Shown here: one piece after another, positions 55,932-64,000 of the stretch
Layout of the letters: each line of letters begins with the position of its first letter
How positions within the stretch are numbered: position 1 is the first letter of the stretch
NCBI GenBank assembly: GCA_029240105.1
Contig: JARBTR010000011.1
Span: 1-64,000, forward strand
Direction: 5' to 3'
Length of the DNA stretch: 64,000 nt
Source of the DNA: Caryophanales bacterium
GTDB lineage: Bacteria > Bacillota > Bacilli > JARBTR01
Program-made: the position numbers and the translations under genes
The notes under the pieces: model-generated
What the model saw: the letters and a program-made list of their open reading frames with translations, nothing else
Told to the model about the DNA's origin: nothing
Databases searched by the model: none

Positions 55932-57500
55932 TCATACTTGCAACTCTAATTTTTTTACTAACTTCTTGGCTTTTTTAAATGTATACATAGCATCATCTGC
56001 CTCTTCAATTAGATCCTTAACATCACGGTAAGTCCTATTATTACTCACACTAATGCCATAACTTATTGAAAATTCATAAGGTTTTTTACTGGAATTACCG
56101 AACCTTTGAAGTTTTATTTCAATTTCTTCTAGTACTCTTCTAGATTCATCAACATCTATATCAGTACCCATTAATAAAATTTCGTCCCCACCATAACGCA
56201 TACATTTAAACTTGTTATCAACACTTTCTAAAACTGTTCTGGCAACTGTATTAATATAAAAATCTCCTTCTAGATGGCCAAAAGTGTCATTCACACTTTT
56301 CAATCCGTCAATATCTATAAAACCAATAGTTAGAGCACGGTTAGAACTTGTTAATTTGTTAAATAAGTATTCAGCATGTTCAATCCCTGAGCGGCGATTT
56401 AACATTTGTGTCACGCTATCAATTGTAGCAGCATGCTTGATAACTGTAATGTCTGAAATAACAATGAAATATTGATATCGATTCTCAACTTTTACTTTTT
56501 TAGCAGATATAAGTATCGTCTTTTTATCAGAAAGTTTCATTTCTAAATTGGAAAAACCTCCATTCTGAACGATTTCATTCAGAAGTTTTACATTCATATT
56601 TTCATTTTCTTCATATCCCTTAAATAAGTCATTAAATTCCGTTTCTGTATCTAAATTAATGTTTAACCACTCTCTAAGTAATTTTACTGCAACATTATTA
56701 TATTTAGTTACTTTTAAAGTAATTGCATCAAAGACCAGGGTTACTGTTGGAACAGTATCAAATAACATAGATAAATATTGTTCATTACGTTCAATTTCAT
56801 TATATGCTGCTGTAATTGTTTTCTGAGTTGGTTTAAATACTAGTCTCCACTCTATTATTAAAACCAAAAGGGCGGCCAATAATATTGCTATTTCTAAAAT
56901 TCTTAGGTTCCTCTGTTTTTCTTCAGCCTCTTTCTCATACTGTGAAACTATTTTATCTGTTTGTTCTAAGAATATGTTTTCATTTTCCTGTATTATTTCT
57001 ACTGAAGTAGAAATCGAATTTCTGTTATAAGGGGAACTTTTAACAAACCATTCTATTTGGGATACAGCTTTTAAGATATTCTGATACGAATGATCAACAT
57101 TGCGATACATGACTTTTAGAGTCTCACTATTGTTTGCTGGCAAATTTAAAGATTCACTTCCATATATCAATCCTTCTTGCTGTATTTTCAGGAGATTCTT
57201 TGCTGAAATAAGTTCATCGAAGTTCTCTTTTACTTCAACATTGGTCTTAGACGTATAAATATTTGAAGCTGTTTTGGCTATTTTTTGGCATAACATCCTT
57301 TGACGTCCAGATATATTTATTCTATTTGCATCTGTTTCCATTCGGAGGATATTAAACTGTATAAGTAATTGACTGATTATTAATAAAACCGCTGTCGAAA
57401 GGAGCGCCTGTTTATATCGTTTAGTTGTTATTCGAAAATAGTTACTCATATCTTGATTGCCCCTATTCATGTAATCTCCCCCAACAACCCAAACTAACAA
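55932..57500 (-). CDS. GGDEF-domain (diguanylate cyclase) protein with PilJ-type sensor
   Basis: Two TMs flanking a GRQRMLCQKIAK sensor region (type IV pili methyl-accepting N-term-like), PAS-like region, RYGGDEIL. Confidence 0.9.
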   Translation of the reverse strand: MLVWVVGGDYMNRGNQDMSNYFRITTKRYKQALLSTAVLLIISQLLIQFNILRMETDANRINISGRQRMLCQKIAKTASNIYTSKTNVEVKENFDELISAKNLLKIQQEGLIYGSESLNLPANNSETLKVMYRNVDHSYQNILKAVSQIEWFVKSSPYNRNSISTSVEIIQENENIFLEQTDKIVSQYEKEAEEKQRNLRILEIAILLAALLVLIIEWRLVFKPTQKTITAAYNEIERNEQYLSMLFDTVPTVTLVFDAITLKVTKYNNVAVKLLREWLNINLDTETEFNDLFKGYEENENMNVKLLNEIVQNGGFSNLEMKLSDKKTILISAKKVKVENRYQYFIVISDITVIKHAATIDSVTQMLNRRSGIEHAEYLFNKLTSSNRALTIGFIDIDGLKSVNDTFGHLEGDFYINTVARTVLESVDNKFKCMRYGGDEILLMGTDIDVDESRRVLEEIEIKLQRFGNSSKKPYEFSISYGISVSNNRTYRDVKDLIEEADDAMYTFKKAKKLVKKLELQV

Positions 57501-57699
57501 TAAATAAAGACCTTGTAAAATTAAAAAGGTGCATAAAAATGATTACAAAATTATTTTACTTTTTTAGACAATTAAAAAGGACACTACCTTTTAGTATCCT
57601 TTTACAATTATAGTTAATTTTGAAAAACTTCAAAACTATTTGCCTGCTCCATCATTTCGTTGATTATATTCATTTATACACATCTTGCATATTACATTT

Positions 57700-58578
57700 T
57701 CACATTCTATTTTCTAACATAAATTTTCGAATTGCGTTTGACCAACCACCTTCATTATTAGTACCTGTTACAAAGTCACATTTCTCTTTTATCATTTGAT
57801 GTGCATTTCCCATAGCAATCGAAATACCCGCTGCTTCAAGCATGGGTAGATCGTTTAGGTAATCCCCAATAGCCATGGTTTGATTTCGTTTACAACCCAA
57901 AAGTTTTGCATACGTTAGTAGTGCATTACCTTTACTCGCTGTAAGTGTGTTTATTTCTATATTATTTGACCAAGAGGTTGTTACGGCTAAATTAAATTCA
58001 TCTTCAATAATATTCTTCACTTTTTCAATTGTGGAATCACTTGAATGCACTCCAAATATTTTGTAATATTCAATATCCCCACGACAAAGAATCTCTTCAT
58101 AATCATCCACTAAAAACAATGCTCCACGATTAATTCTTTCATTTAAAAATGCAATTAATCCTTCCATCGTTCTGTTTGGATGCGTTTCCAACATAACCTT
58201 TAGCATTTCATTAGCATGTTTGGGATTTCTGAAATCCTTAATAAAATTTCCTTTGCTGGTGTAGATTTCCTGATAGAAACCATTACAATCTAACGCATAA
58301 ATAGCTTTTCGTACATCTTCTGTTGACAAACAGTCTTTTGCAATTTCCTTGCCAATTTCGTCTAAAATGACAGCTCCGTTTGCACAGATTATCGGAAGAG
58401 GCAACCCTATTTCTTCTAATAGACTATGTACTTCAAGTGGCGGTCTTCCAGTTGCTATAACCACATGTTTTCCGACACTTTTAACTTCTTTAATTACTTC
58501 AAGATTTTCTTTTGGTAATTCATGATTTGAATCTAATAAAGTTCCATCGACATCTGTTGCTACAATTTGGATATCCAT
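57700..58578 (-). CDS. Cof-type HAD hydrolase
   Basis: VATDVDGTLLDSNHELP, MAIGDYLNDLPMLEAAGISIAMGNA. Confidence 0.92.
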   Translation of the reverse strand: MDIQIVATDVDGTLLDSNHELPKENLEVIKEVKSVGKHVVIATGRPPLEVHSLLEEIGLPLPIICANGAVILDEIGKEIAKDCLSTEDVRKAIYALDCNGFYQEIYTSKGNFIKDFRNPKHANEMLKVMLETHPNRTMEGLIAFLNERINRGALFLVDDYEEILCRGDIEYYKIFGVHSSDSTIEKVKNIIEDEFNLAVTTSWSNNIEINTLTASKGNALLTYAKLLGCKRNQTMAIGDYLNDLPMLEAAGISIAMGNAHQMIKEKCDFVTGTNNEGGWSNAIRKFMLENRM

Positions 58579-58677
58579 TGTAAATTACCTCTTTTAGCTA
58601 ATTTCTACAATTTATTATTCTTACAATTGTTTCAATCTATATTCAATACTATACTTTTATTTGTAGTAAATTAAAAA

Positions 58678-58713
58678 TAAAAAGGCCGCATTCAATGAAT
58701 GCAACCTTTTTGT
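58678..58713 (-). terminator. Terminator retained downstream of csp remnant
   Basis: AAAAAGGcCGCATTCaatGAATGCaaCCTTTTT. Confidence 0.75.
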
Positions 58714-58728
58714 GGTTTTTAATTAAAA

Positions 58729-58809
58729 TTATAATTTAATTACGTTTGCAGCTTGTGGTCCACGATCGCCTTGAGTGATCTCGAACTCAACTTCTTGACC
58801 TTCACAGAC
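58729..58809 (-). pseudogene. 3' remnant of a cold-shock protein gene
   Basis: Reverse strand [26 protein letters not shown]-stop, the conserved CspA/B C-terminus; N-terminal two-thirds absent. Confidence 0.88.
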
Positions 58810-58951
58810 CAAAACGTTTACTGTGTTCAAATCCTTACAGTTGTTATCCTATCACAAATATTTTCCAATTACAAACTTTTTGAATTATTTTTAATATAAA
58901 TTTTTGTGGACACAAAACGGCCATGATACTTACTTTTGCGTTGGTATCACA

Positions 58952-59299
58952 TTAAAATTTAGGTTTTGATTGTTTCCATTTTTCGTGATCTTGATGCGGT
59001 TTCGCAAACCCGTTTTCTTCCAAATTTTTAAGCCATTTTGCCTTGTGTTCCAAGATTCTATTTTTTTGTTCTTCAGTTAAAATTTTAAATTCAACATATT
59101 TGTCTAATATTTTCAATTCAACTGCTTGTTTTTCTTTGTACAACTCTGCTAACTCTGCTTTTTGCTCTGTAGTTAATTGAATTTGTTGCGTTGGAGCTGG
59201 TGTTGGTGCCTTTTTCATTTCAGCATTCACTGTTGATGAAATTGTTAATCCTGACAGAATAAACGTAAGTGCAAAAAGAGATACAAGAATTTTTTTCAT
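58952..59299 (-). CDS. Secreted DUF2680-like (YckD-like) protein
   Basis: Signal peptide MKKILVSLFALTFILSGLTISSTVNA; LTTEQKAELAELYKEK...LTEEQKNRILEH. Confidence 0.75.
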   Translation of the reverse strand: MKKILVSLFALTFILSGLTISSTVNAEMKKAPTPAPTQQIQLTTEQKAELAELYKEKQAVELKILDKYVEFKILTEEQKNRILEHKAKWLKNLEENGFAKPHQDHEKWKQSKPKF

Positions 59300-59382
59300 T
59301 TAAACTTCTCCTTTGTAATTGGGCTTTTTTAGCCATGATAATAAAAAAGACTCCAAAATGTATTGGAATCATTTTTCAAATC

Positions 59383-60591
59383 CTATTTTTTGTTTACAAA
59401 GATTTTTTTATTCGGACTTTTTTTGTTCAAACTTATTTTCTTACCCTTTTGGTACACGCTAACTTCTTTTTCAAATCCCTTGTCTTCTACAATTCTCCCA
59501 TGGTATAAACGAACTTTGGTAATTTCTACTCCAAGGTCATTAGCATATTTTTTCAACTCTCGTTCTTCCCTAGTTGTTACAAATGAAATAACCGTACCTG
59601 AAGCCCCTTGTCTACCTGTTCTACCCGAGCGATGAATATATTGATGGACATCTTGTGGTAAATCATAGTGTATAACATATTTAAGTCCAACAATATCTAA
59701 ACCCCTTGATGCAACATCAGTTGCTAATAGAATTGGAAATTCTTCATTTCTAAAACCTTTAATAGCCGCTTCACGCTCTGCTTTCTTTGAGTCCCCGTGA
59801 ATTATTTCTAAATCTACATTTTTAAACGACAGCTTCTCTGCTAAAACTGTCATGTTACCAATATCTTTAGTAAAAACTAGAGCCCATACTTGACCAGTTT
59901 TTGCCAGTTTTTCAAGTAAAGTTATTTTATCACGGTACTCACACACAAAATAAAGATGCTTAACCTGAGATTGAACTGTTTCCTCTTTTTTAACACGAAC
60001 AACTTCAGGATCATTCATCCACTGTTTGGCTAACCCTTCAAATTGAATAGAAAGTGTTGCAGAAAAAAGAACAATTTGACGATCTCTCTTTGCACTTTTA
60101 AGAATGTAGGCAATTGTATTCATGTGTTCAGGTAATAGAAGTTGATCACCTTCATCAAGTATAATTGTTTTTACCTCATGCATTTTCATTTTCTTTTGTT
60201 TGATAAGTTCTTCAATTCTGCCAGGTGTACCGATAACAATTTGTGGTTTTTTCTTTAGTTTTTCCAACTGTCTTGCTATTGCAACTCCACCTATAAAGGA
60301 TGCTACTTGTATTTTGCCTTCTTTGGCCCATTTTTGTGCCACATCAAATATTTGCATAACCAGTTCTCTTGACGGCGCTAAGATAACTGTTTGAATATTT
60401 GGGTTGTTTGAGTCCATTGAATTTAGTATGGGAAGTAAATAGGCTAAAGTTTTTCCTGTACCAGTTGGAGATTCAGCTATGATATCTTTCCCTGCTTCTA
60501 TCAATGTAAATGTTTTTTCTTGAATGGAAGTTAATTTTGTGAAACCAGTTTTCTCCCATTCATCTTTCAGAAATTTCTTCATTTCTATCAT
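59383..60591 (-). CDS. DEAD/DEAH box RNA helicase (YfmL-like)
   Basis: SPTGTGKTLAYLLPI, ILDEGDQL, SATL, HRSGRTGRQG. Confidence 0.92.
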   Translation of the reverse strand: MIEMKKFLKDEWEKTGFTKLTSIQEKTFTLIEAGKDIIAESPTGTGKTLAYLLPILNSMDSNNPNIQTVILAPSRELVMQIFDVAQKWAKEGKIQVASFIGGVAIARQLEKLKKKPQIVIGTPGRIEELIKQKKMKMHEVKTIILDEGDQLLLPEHMNTIAYILKSAKRDRQIVLFSATLSIQFEGLAKQWMNDPEVVRVKKEETVQSQVKHLYFVCEYRDKITLLEKLAKTGQVWALVFTKDIGNMTVLAEKLSFKNVDLEIIHGDSKKAEREAAIKGFRNEEFPILLATDVASRGLDIVGLKYVIHYDLPQDVHQYIHRSGRTGRQGASGTVISFVTTREERELKKYANDLGVEITKVRLYHGRIVEDKGFEKEVSVYQKGKKISLNKKSPNKKIFVNKK

Positions 60592-60650
60592 GATGTTCCC
60601 TCATTATCTTTTACGGACAATCTAATCCCCTTTAGTGAAGATGGGTTTTG

Positions 60651-60881
60651 TTATCTCTTTTTCATTCTTCTCACGGATGCAGCTGATAAAGTGGCTTGTT
60701 TCTTTTCAACTGGATCATTTTTTATTTGTTTACGTTTATGGTTTCCATATGCTAGAAAAAACGCAATAAATACTATAACAAAAGAAACTATTTTCCCGCC
60801 AATTTTAGGGCCAAAATAATTTAATGAAGCTATTATTACGTATAAATAACCAAGATAGTCTATTGATGTATATTTTTTCAT
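60651..60881 (-). CDS. Small membrane protein, unknown
   Basis: 76 aa, two hydrophobic segments, basic C-terminus; RBS-poor. Confidence 0.5.
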   Translation of the reverse strand: MKKYTSIDYLGYLYVIIASLNYFGPKIGGKIVSFVIVFIAFFLAYGNHKRKQIKNDPVEKKQATLSAASVRRMKKR

Positions 60882-60978
60882 ATTAATCCTGACCTTTTAA
60901 AATTATCTGTTTTGTGTATGAAATTTATTAATACATGTACTATAATAGCATTAAGTACACATTTAAAGGAGCTTTATT

Positions 60979-61152
60979 ATGACTGAAGAAAAAAAGAAAG
61001 TTAGCTTACAAGATCTTGTTCAACAAAAACTAAACGCAAAAAAACAACAACAATCTGGAGTTGGTGTGTCTTCTAAACCTGTTCAAACTCAAGGAATGAG
61101 AAGCCAATTGTCGAAAAAACCATCCAATACTCGCCGTAAAATGGGCGTTTAA
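60979..61152 (+). CDS. 57-aa basic small protein, unknown
   Basis: Not in ORF track; RBS AAAGGAG; MTEEKKKVSLQDLVQQKLNAKKQQQSGVGVSSKPVQTQGMRSQLSKKPSNTRRKMGV. Confidence 0.7.
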   Translation: MTEEKKKVSLQDLVQQKLNAKKQQQSGVGVSSKPVQTQGMRSQLSKKPSNTRRKMGV

Positions 61153-61309
61153 TCCATAACCTTTCAAACTTAAACAAGAACTATCTGCATGCTTATGTAG
61201 ATAGTCTTTTTCATTATACAAACATTATTCAATTTAAATAATATTAATATCGTTTCAAATCTTGTCCTTTTGTGCAAATTAAAAGTAATGATTTTATTGG
61301 AGGACATTT

Positions 61310-62824
61310 ATGACTATTTCACTACCTCAATTTCCAGAATCTTATTGGCACTCTTCGACACGTTTACCTTCATTTCCAAGTTTATCATTTGATGTTGAAA
61401 CTGAAGTATGTATTGTTGGCGGGGGAATTACTGGTATTAGTACAGCTTACTTACTTGCTCAAAAAGGAATAAAAACAGTGTTAATCGAAGCAGATACTCT
61501 TTTCAAAGGTGCTACTGGATTCACTACAGCTAAGATCACAGCACAACACGGTTTAATTTATGATGAGTTTATTCATTTTTTTGGAATAGAGAGTGCAAAA
61601 TGCTACTATGATACACAAACAGAGGCACTTAACTTTATTAGACAGATTGTAGGGGAAAAAAATATTGATTGTGGTTTTACAAATGAAGACGCATTCATGT
61701 ATACAAATTCTGATGCTCAATTAATTGCCTTACAAAATGAGTTCAAGGCTTATCAGGCACTAGGAATTGCTGGTGATTATTTAGAGAAAACAGACCTTCC
61801 TTTTCAGGTAAAAGCAGCAATTAAAATGTCCAATCAGGCACAGTTTCATCCACTTCAATATTTAGTAAGATTAACTCAAGATTTCCTCGATATGGGTGGA
61901 GAGATTTATGAAAAAACCATTGCGATTGATTTAGACACTGATAAACATCCAACTGTTATAACAAAAGAGGGGCCAAAAATTTCATGTAATCATGTTGCAA
62001 TTTGTTCTCACTTCCCTTTTGTAGATAAGTTAGGGTTCTATTTTGCTCGAATGCATGCAGAGAAATCGTATGTTCTAGGTGTTAAAACTAATTTAACCTA
62101 TCCCGGCGGCATGTATAAGAGTGCTGAAGAACCTGCCCGGTCTATTCGTAAGACTTCTTTTAATGGGGATGATCTTCTGCTTATTGGTGGAGAAACTCAT
62201 ATTGTGGGTCGTGGAGAATCAACCATTGGCCATTATGAAGCTTTAATGGATTTTGCTGAAGAAAATTTTGAATCTACAGAAATAAAGTACCGATGGTCTA
62301 CACATGATTTAGTAACTTTAGACAAACTTCCTTTCGTTGGTCCAATCGGGATCGGTAATTCCAATATATTGGTAGCAACAGGCTATCGAAAATGGGGAAT
62401 GACAAATGGGACTGCTGCAGCTCATTTATTACGCGATTATATTGTTGGAAAAGAAAGTTCATATGGCGAACTTGTAAGCCCAGCAAGATTTAATAGCAAC
62501 CCTTCTTTTAAAAACCTCGCGATGAATTTTAAAGATATGGCGACAGAAATGTTAAACGGAAAACTTGAAATGGTTCTAAGGGATCCTGAAGATTTAGCAA
62601 ACGATGAGGGTGATGTTGTTAAAGTTAATGGTAAAAGAGCCGGAGCATACCGTGATACGGATGGCAAATTGCACATAGTTGATACTACGTGTACCCATAT
62701 GGGCTGTGAGCTGAAATGGAATAGTGGAGATCGCTCTTGGGACTGCCCTTGCCATGGGTCTCGGTTCAATACAGATGGCGAGGTACTATCAGGTCCAGCT
62801 AAAAAAGATCTAAAAAAACTTTAA
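61310..62824 (+). CDS. FAD-dependent oxidoreductase with C-terminal Rieske domain (YhfW-like)
   Basis: VCIVGGGITGISTAYLLAQ (Rossmann) and CTHMGCELKWNSGDRSWDCPCHGSRF (Rieske). Confidence 0.95.
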   Translation: MTISLPQFPESYWHSSTRLPSFPSLSFDVETEVCIVGGGITGISTAYLLAQKGIKTVLIEADTLFKGATGFTTAKITAQHGLIYDEFIHFFGIESAKCYYDTQTEALNFIRQIVGEKNIDCGFTNEDAFMYTNSDAQLIALQNEFKAYQALGIAGDYLEKTDLPFQVKAAIKMSNQAQFHPLQYLVRLTQDFLDMGGEIYEKTIAIDLDTDKHPTVITKEGPKISCNHVAICSHFPFVDKLGFYFARMHAEKSYVLGVKTNLTYPGGMYKSAEEPARSIRKTSFNGDDLLLIGGETHIVGRGESTIGHYEALMDFAEENFESTEIKYRWSTHDLVTLDKLPFVGPIGIGNSNILVATGYRKWGMTNGTAAAHLLRDYIVGKESSYGELVSPARFNSNPSFKNLAMNFKDMATEMLNGKLEMVLRDPEDLANDEGDVVKVNGKRAGAYRDTDGKLHIVDTTCTHMGCELKWNSGDRSWDCPCHGSRFNTDGEVLSGPAKKDLKKL

Positions 62825-62853
62825 TAAAAAAGGCTGAAGCAAAATTATTTGCT

Positions 62854-63249
62854 TTAGCCTTTGTTTTTCATATTTACTTCGTTCACTTTTTTAGTTAAGA
62901 GATTTCTTAACTCGGTTTCTGTTAATAGTTTCCCTTTAGTAACTAGGTTTTTACTCTCTTCGCTTAATTCTTCTTTTAAAACTTTCCATGTTTTCGTTCT
63001 ATTTATATAACTAAACCAATGCAGCAATACTATTATCGTTACTACCCCGCCTACAATTAAATAAATCGGACTAATCTCTCTGTTATAATTAACTGTTGCA
63101 AATAAGTAATAGAGAACCAACCCAAACAAAACAAAAGACCACTCAATTGGTTTTTTAGGTTTATTGTATTGCACAAAACTCATGACTTTTCTAGCTTGTT
63201 TTTCCAAAGGGGATAATAAATTTTCATCTAGTACTTGCTTTTTAGACAT
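62854..63249 (-). CDS. Two-TM membrane protein, paralog 1 of tandem array
   Basis: Hairpin of two TMs and a C-terminal LTETELRNLLTKKVNE motif. Confidence 0.6.
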   Translation of the reverse strand: MSKKQVLDENLLSPLEKQARKVMSFVQYNKPKKPIEWSFVLFGLVLYYLFATVNYNREISPIYLIVGGVVTIIVLLHWFSYINRTKTWKVLKEELSEESKNLVTKGKLLTETELRNLLTKKVNEVNMKNKG

Positions 63250-63280
63250 ACCCTATAACCTCTTTTTCTTATTTAGAATC

Positions 63281-63664
63281 TTAATCATTTTTTCCTGTGG
63301 TAACACTCGCATGATACTCATTTACCTTATGCTGGATCTCAATATCTGAAAGATGTCGGTTTTTTTCAATAATCGATTTCAAACCAACTATCACTTCGTT
63401 AAAAAAGGGATTCCAATTCCCCTTTTGTCTAAAATAACCAACCCAAAAGATAATGACTAATATCGTTAGTATAGATAAAACAACCGTGTATATTAAAGGT
63501 AAATTTAAGATTGCATCGTTTTTTAACACCACAAAAATCTGAGATAAAAGTAGTAGAGTAAGGACTATCGGCTTTTTAGGTCTTTCTTTCCACAACTTTA
63601 GTGAAAAATCCTTTACATAACCATCCCAATCTATTGAACTTTTGTTATTAGCTGCTTTATTCAT
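63281..63664 (-). CDS. Two-TM membrane protein, paralog 2 of tandem array
   Basis: Same architecture, LSDIEIQHKVNEYHASVT. Confidence 0.6.
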   Translation of the reverse strand: MNKAANNKSSIDWDGYVKDFSLKLWKERPKKPIVLTLLLLSQIFVVLKNDAILNLPLIYTVVLSILTILVIIFWVGYFRQKGNWNPFFNEVIVGLKSIIEKNRHLSDIEIQHKVNEYHASVTTGKND

Positions 63665-64000
63665 TTATCTCATCCTTAATTGGCGGTTTTCCTTCTTTTG
63701 CTCTAAGACGTGCTGTTCTTTCTGCAGTTATACGAAGTAAGTAATTATTTATTTTAGCTTCTAGTTCATCATCAGATATCTCAACGTTATTTAAAATCAT
63801 TTTTTTTACTTCTACTAATGCTGCAGTATTAAATGACTTTTTCTCTTTCATTTTTGTAAAAAAGTATACCCAAATATAAATCATCCAGATGAGAGACACT
63901 ATTGCCAGTAAAGTTAATCCTATCGGACCATCAACTTTATTATCAATAGAATAATCCAATGCAACTAAACCTATTGGTAACAAGCAACCTGTTGTTGTCA
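63657..64000 (-). CDS. Two-TM membrane protein, paralog 3 (truncated by window edge)
   Basis: ISDDELEAKINNYLLRIT; the frame stays open to the window end (TTTGCLLPIGLV...). Confidence 0.6.
   Translation of the reverse strand, partial: TTTGCLLPIGLVALDYSIDNKVDGPIGLTLLAIVSLIWMIYIWVYFFTKMKEKKSFNTAALVEVKKMILNNVEISDDELEAKINNYLLRITAERTARLRAKEGKPPIKDEINE

Overview
This is a ~64 kb window of a low-GC, endospore-forming Bacillales chromosome. I infer this from cwlJ/gerQ, an rsfA-like gene, sigH, the mcsAB/ctsR/clpC operon and bshB2. The left 36 kb is the conserved rplK-nusG-secE-rpmG-sigH-rlmB-mrnC-cysS-cysE-gltX-ispF-ispD...yacL-radA...clpC-mcsB-mcsA-ctsR...lysS-dusB-fol...hslO-coaX neighbourhood, read mostly on the minus strand. 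Compared with the classical Bacillus order it is visibly edited. rae1/yacP is missing. disA is missing, and two orphan Opp-type permease genes sit between radA and clpC. guaB-guaA with a guanine riboswitch is inserted between yacL and ispD. The rrnW position (lysS/ctsR interval) holds only a 5S rRNA gene and tRNA-Arg. An orphan atpI/atpE pair lies near ctsR. folB and folK are fused. glpX-murA lies between folP and hslO. The right half is accessory or metabolic: ALDH, acsA, pta, cwlJ-gerQ, ung, pdxK, two ECF/anti-sigma modules, an ABC exporter with TetR, a GGDEF protein, a DEAD helicase, and tandem small membrane proteins at the edge. The most exciting item is at 37.7-39.1 kb. A PlcR-like HTH-TPR regulator of the RNPP type sits next to an unannotated 57-aa secreted peptide ORF (MKKIIITLLIVLAVVAGLGLGSLANNEKAGTLPDIYSAKLAGTLPDIYGGNSFKTGI). 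That ORF carries two perfect AGTLPDIY repeats, which suggests a new PapR/NprX-like quorum-sensing system with a tandem pheromone. All calls come from reading the sequence; no database search was run.
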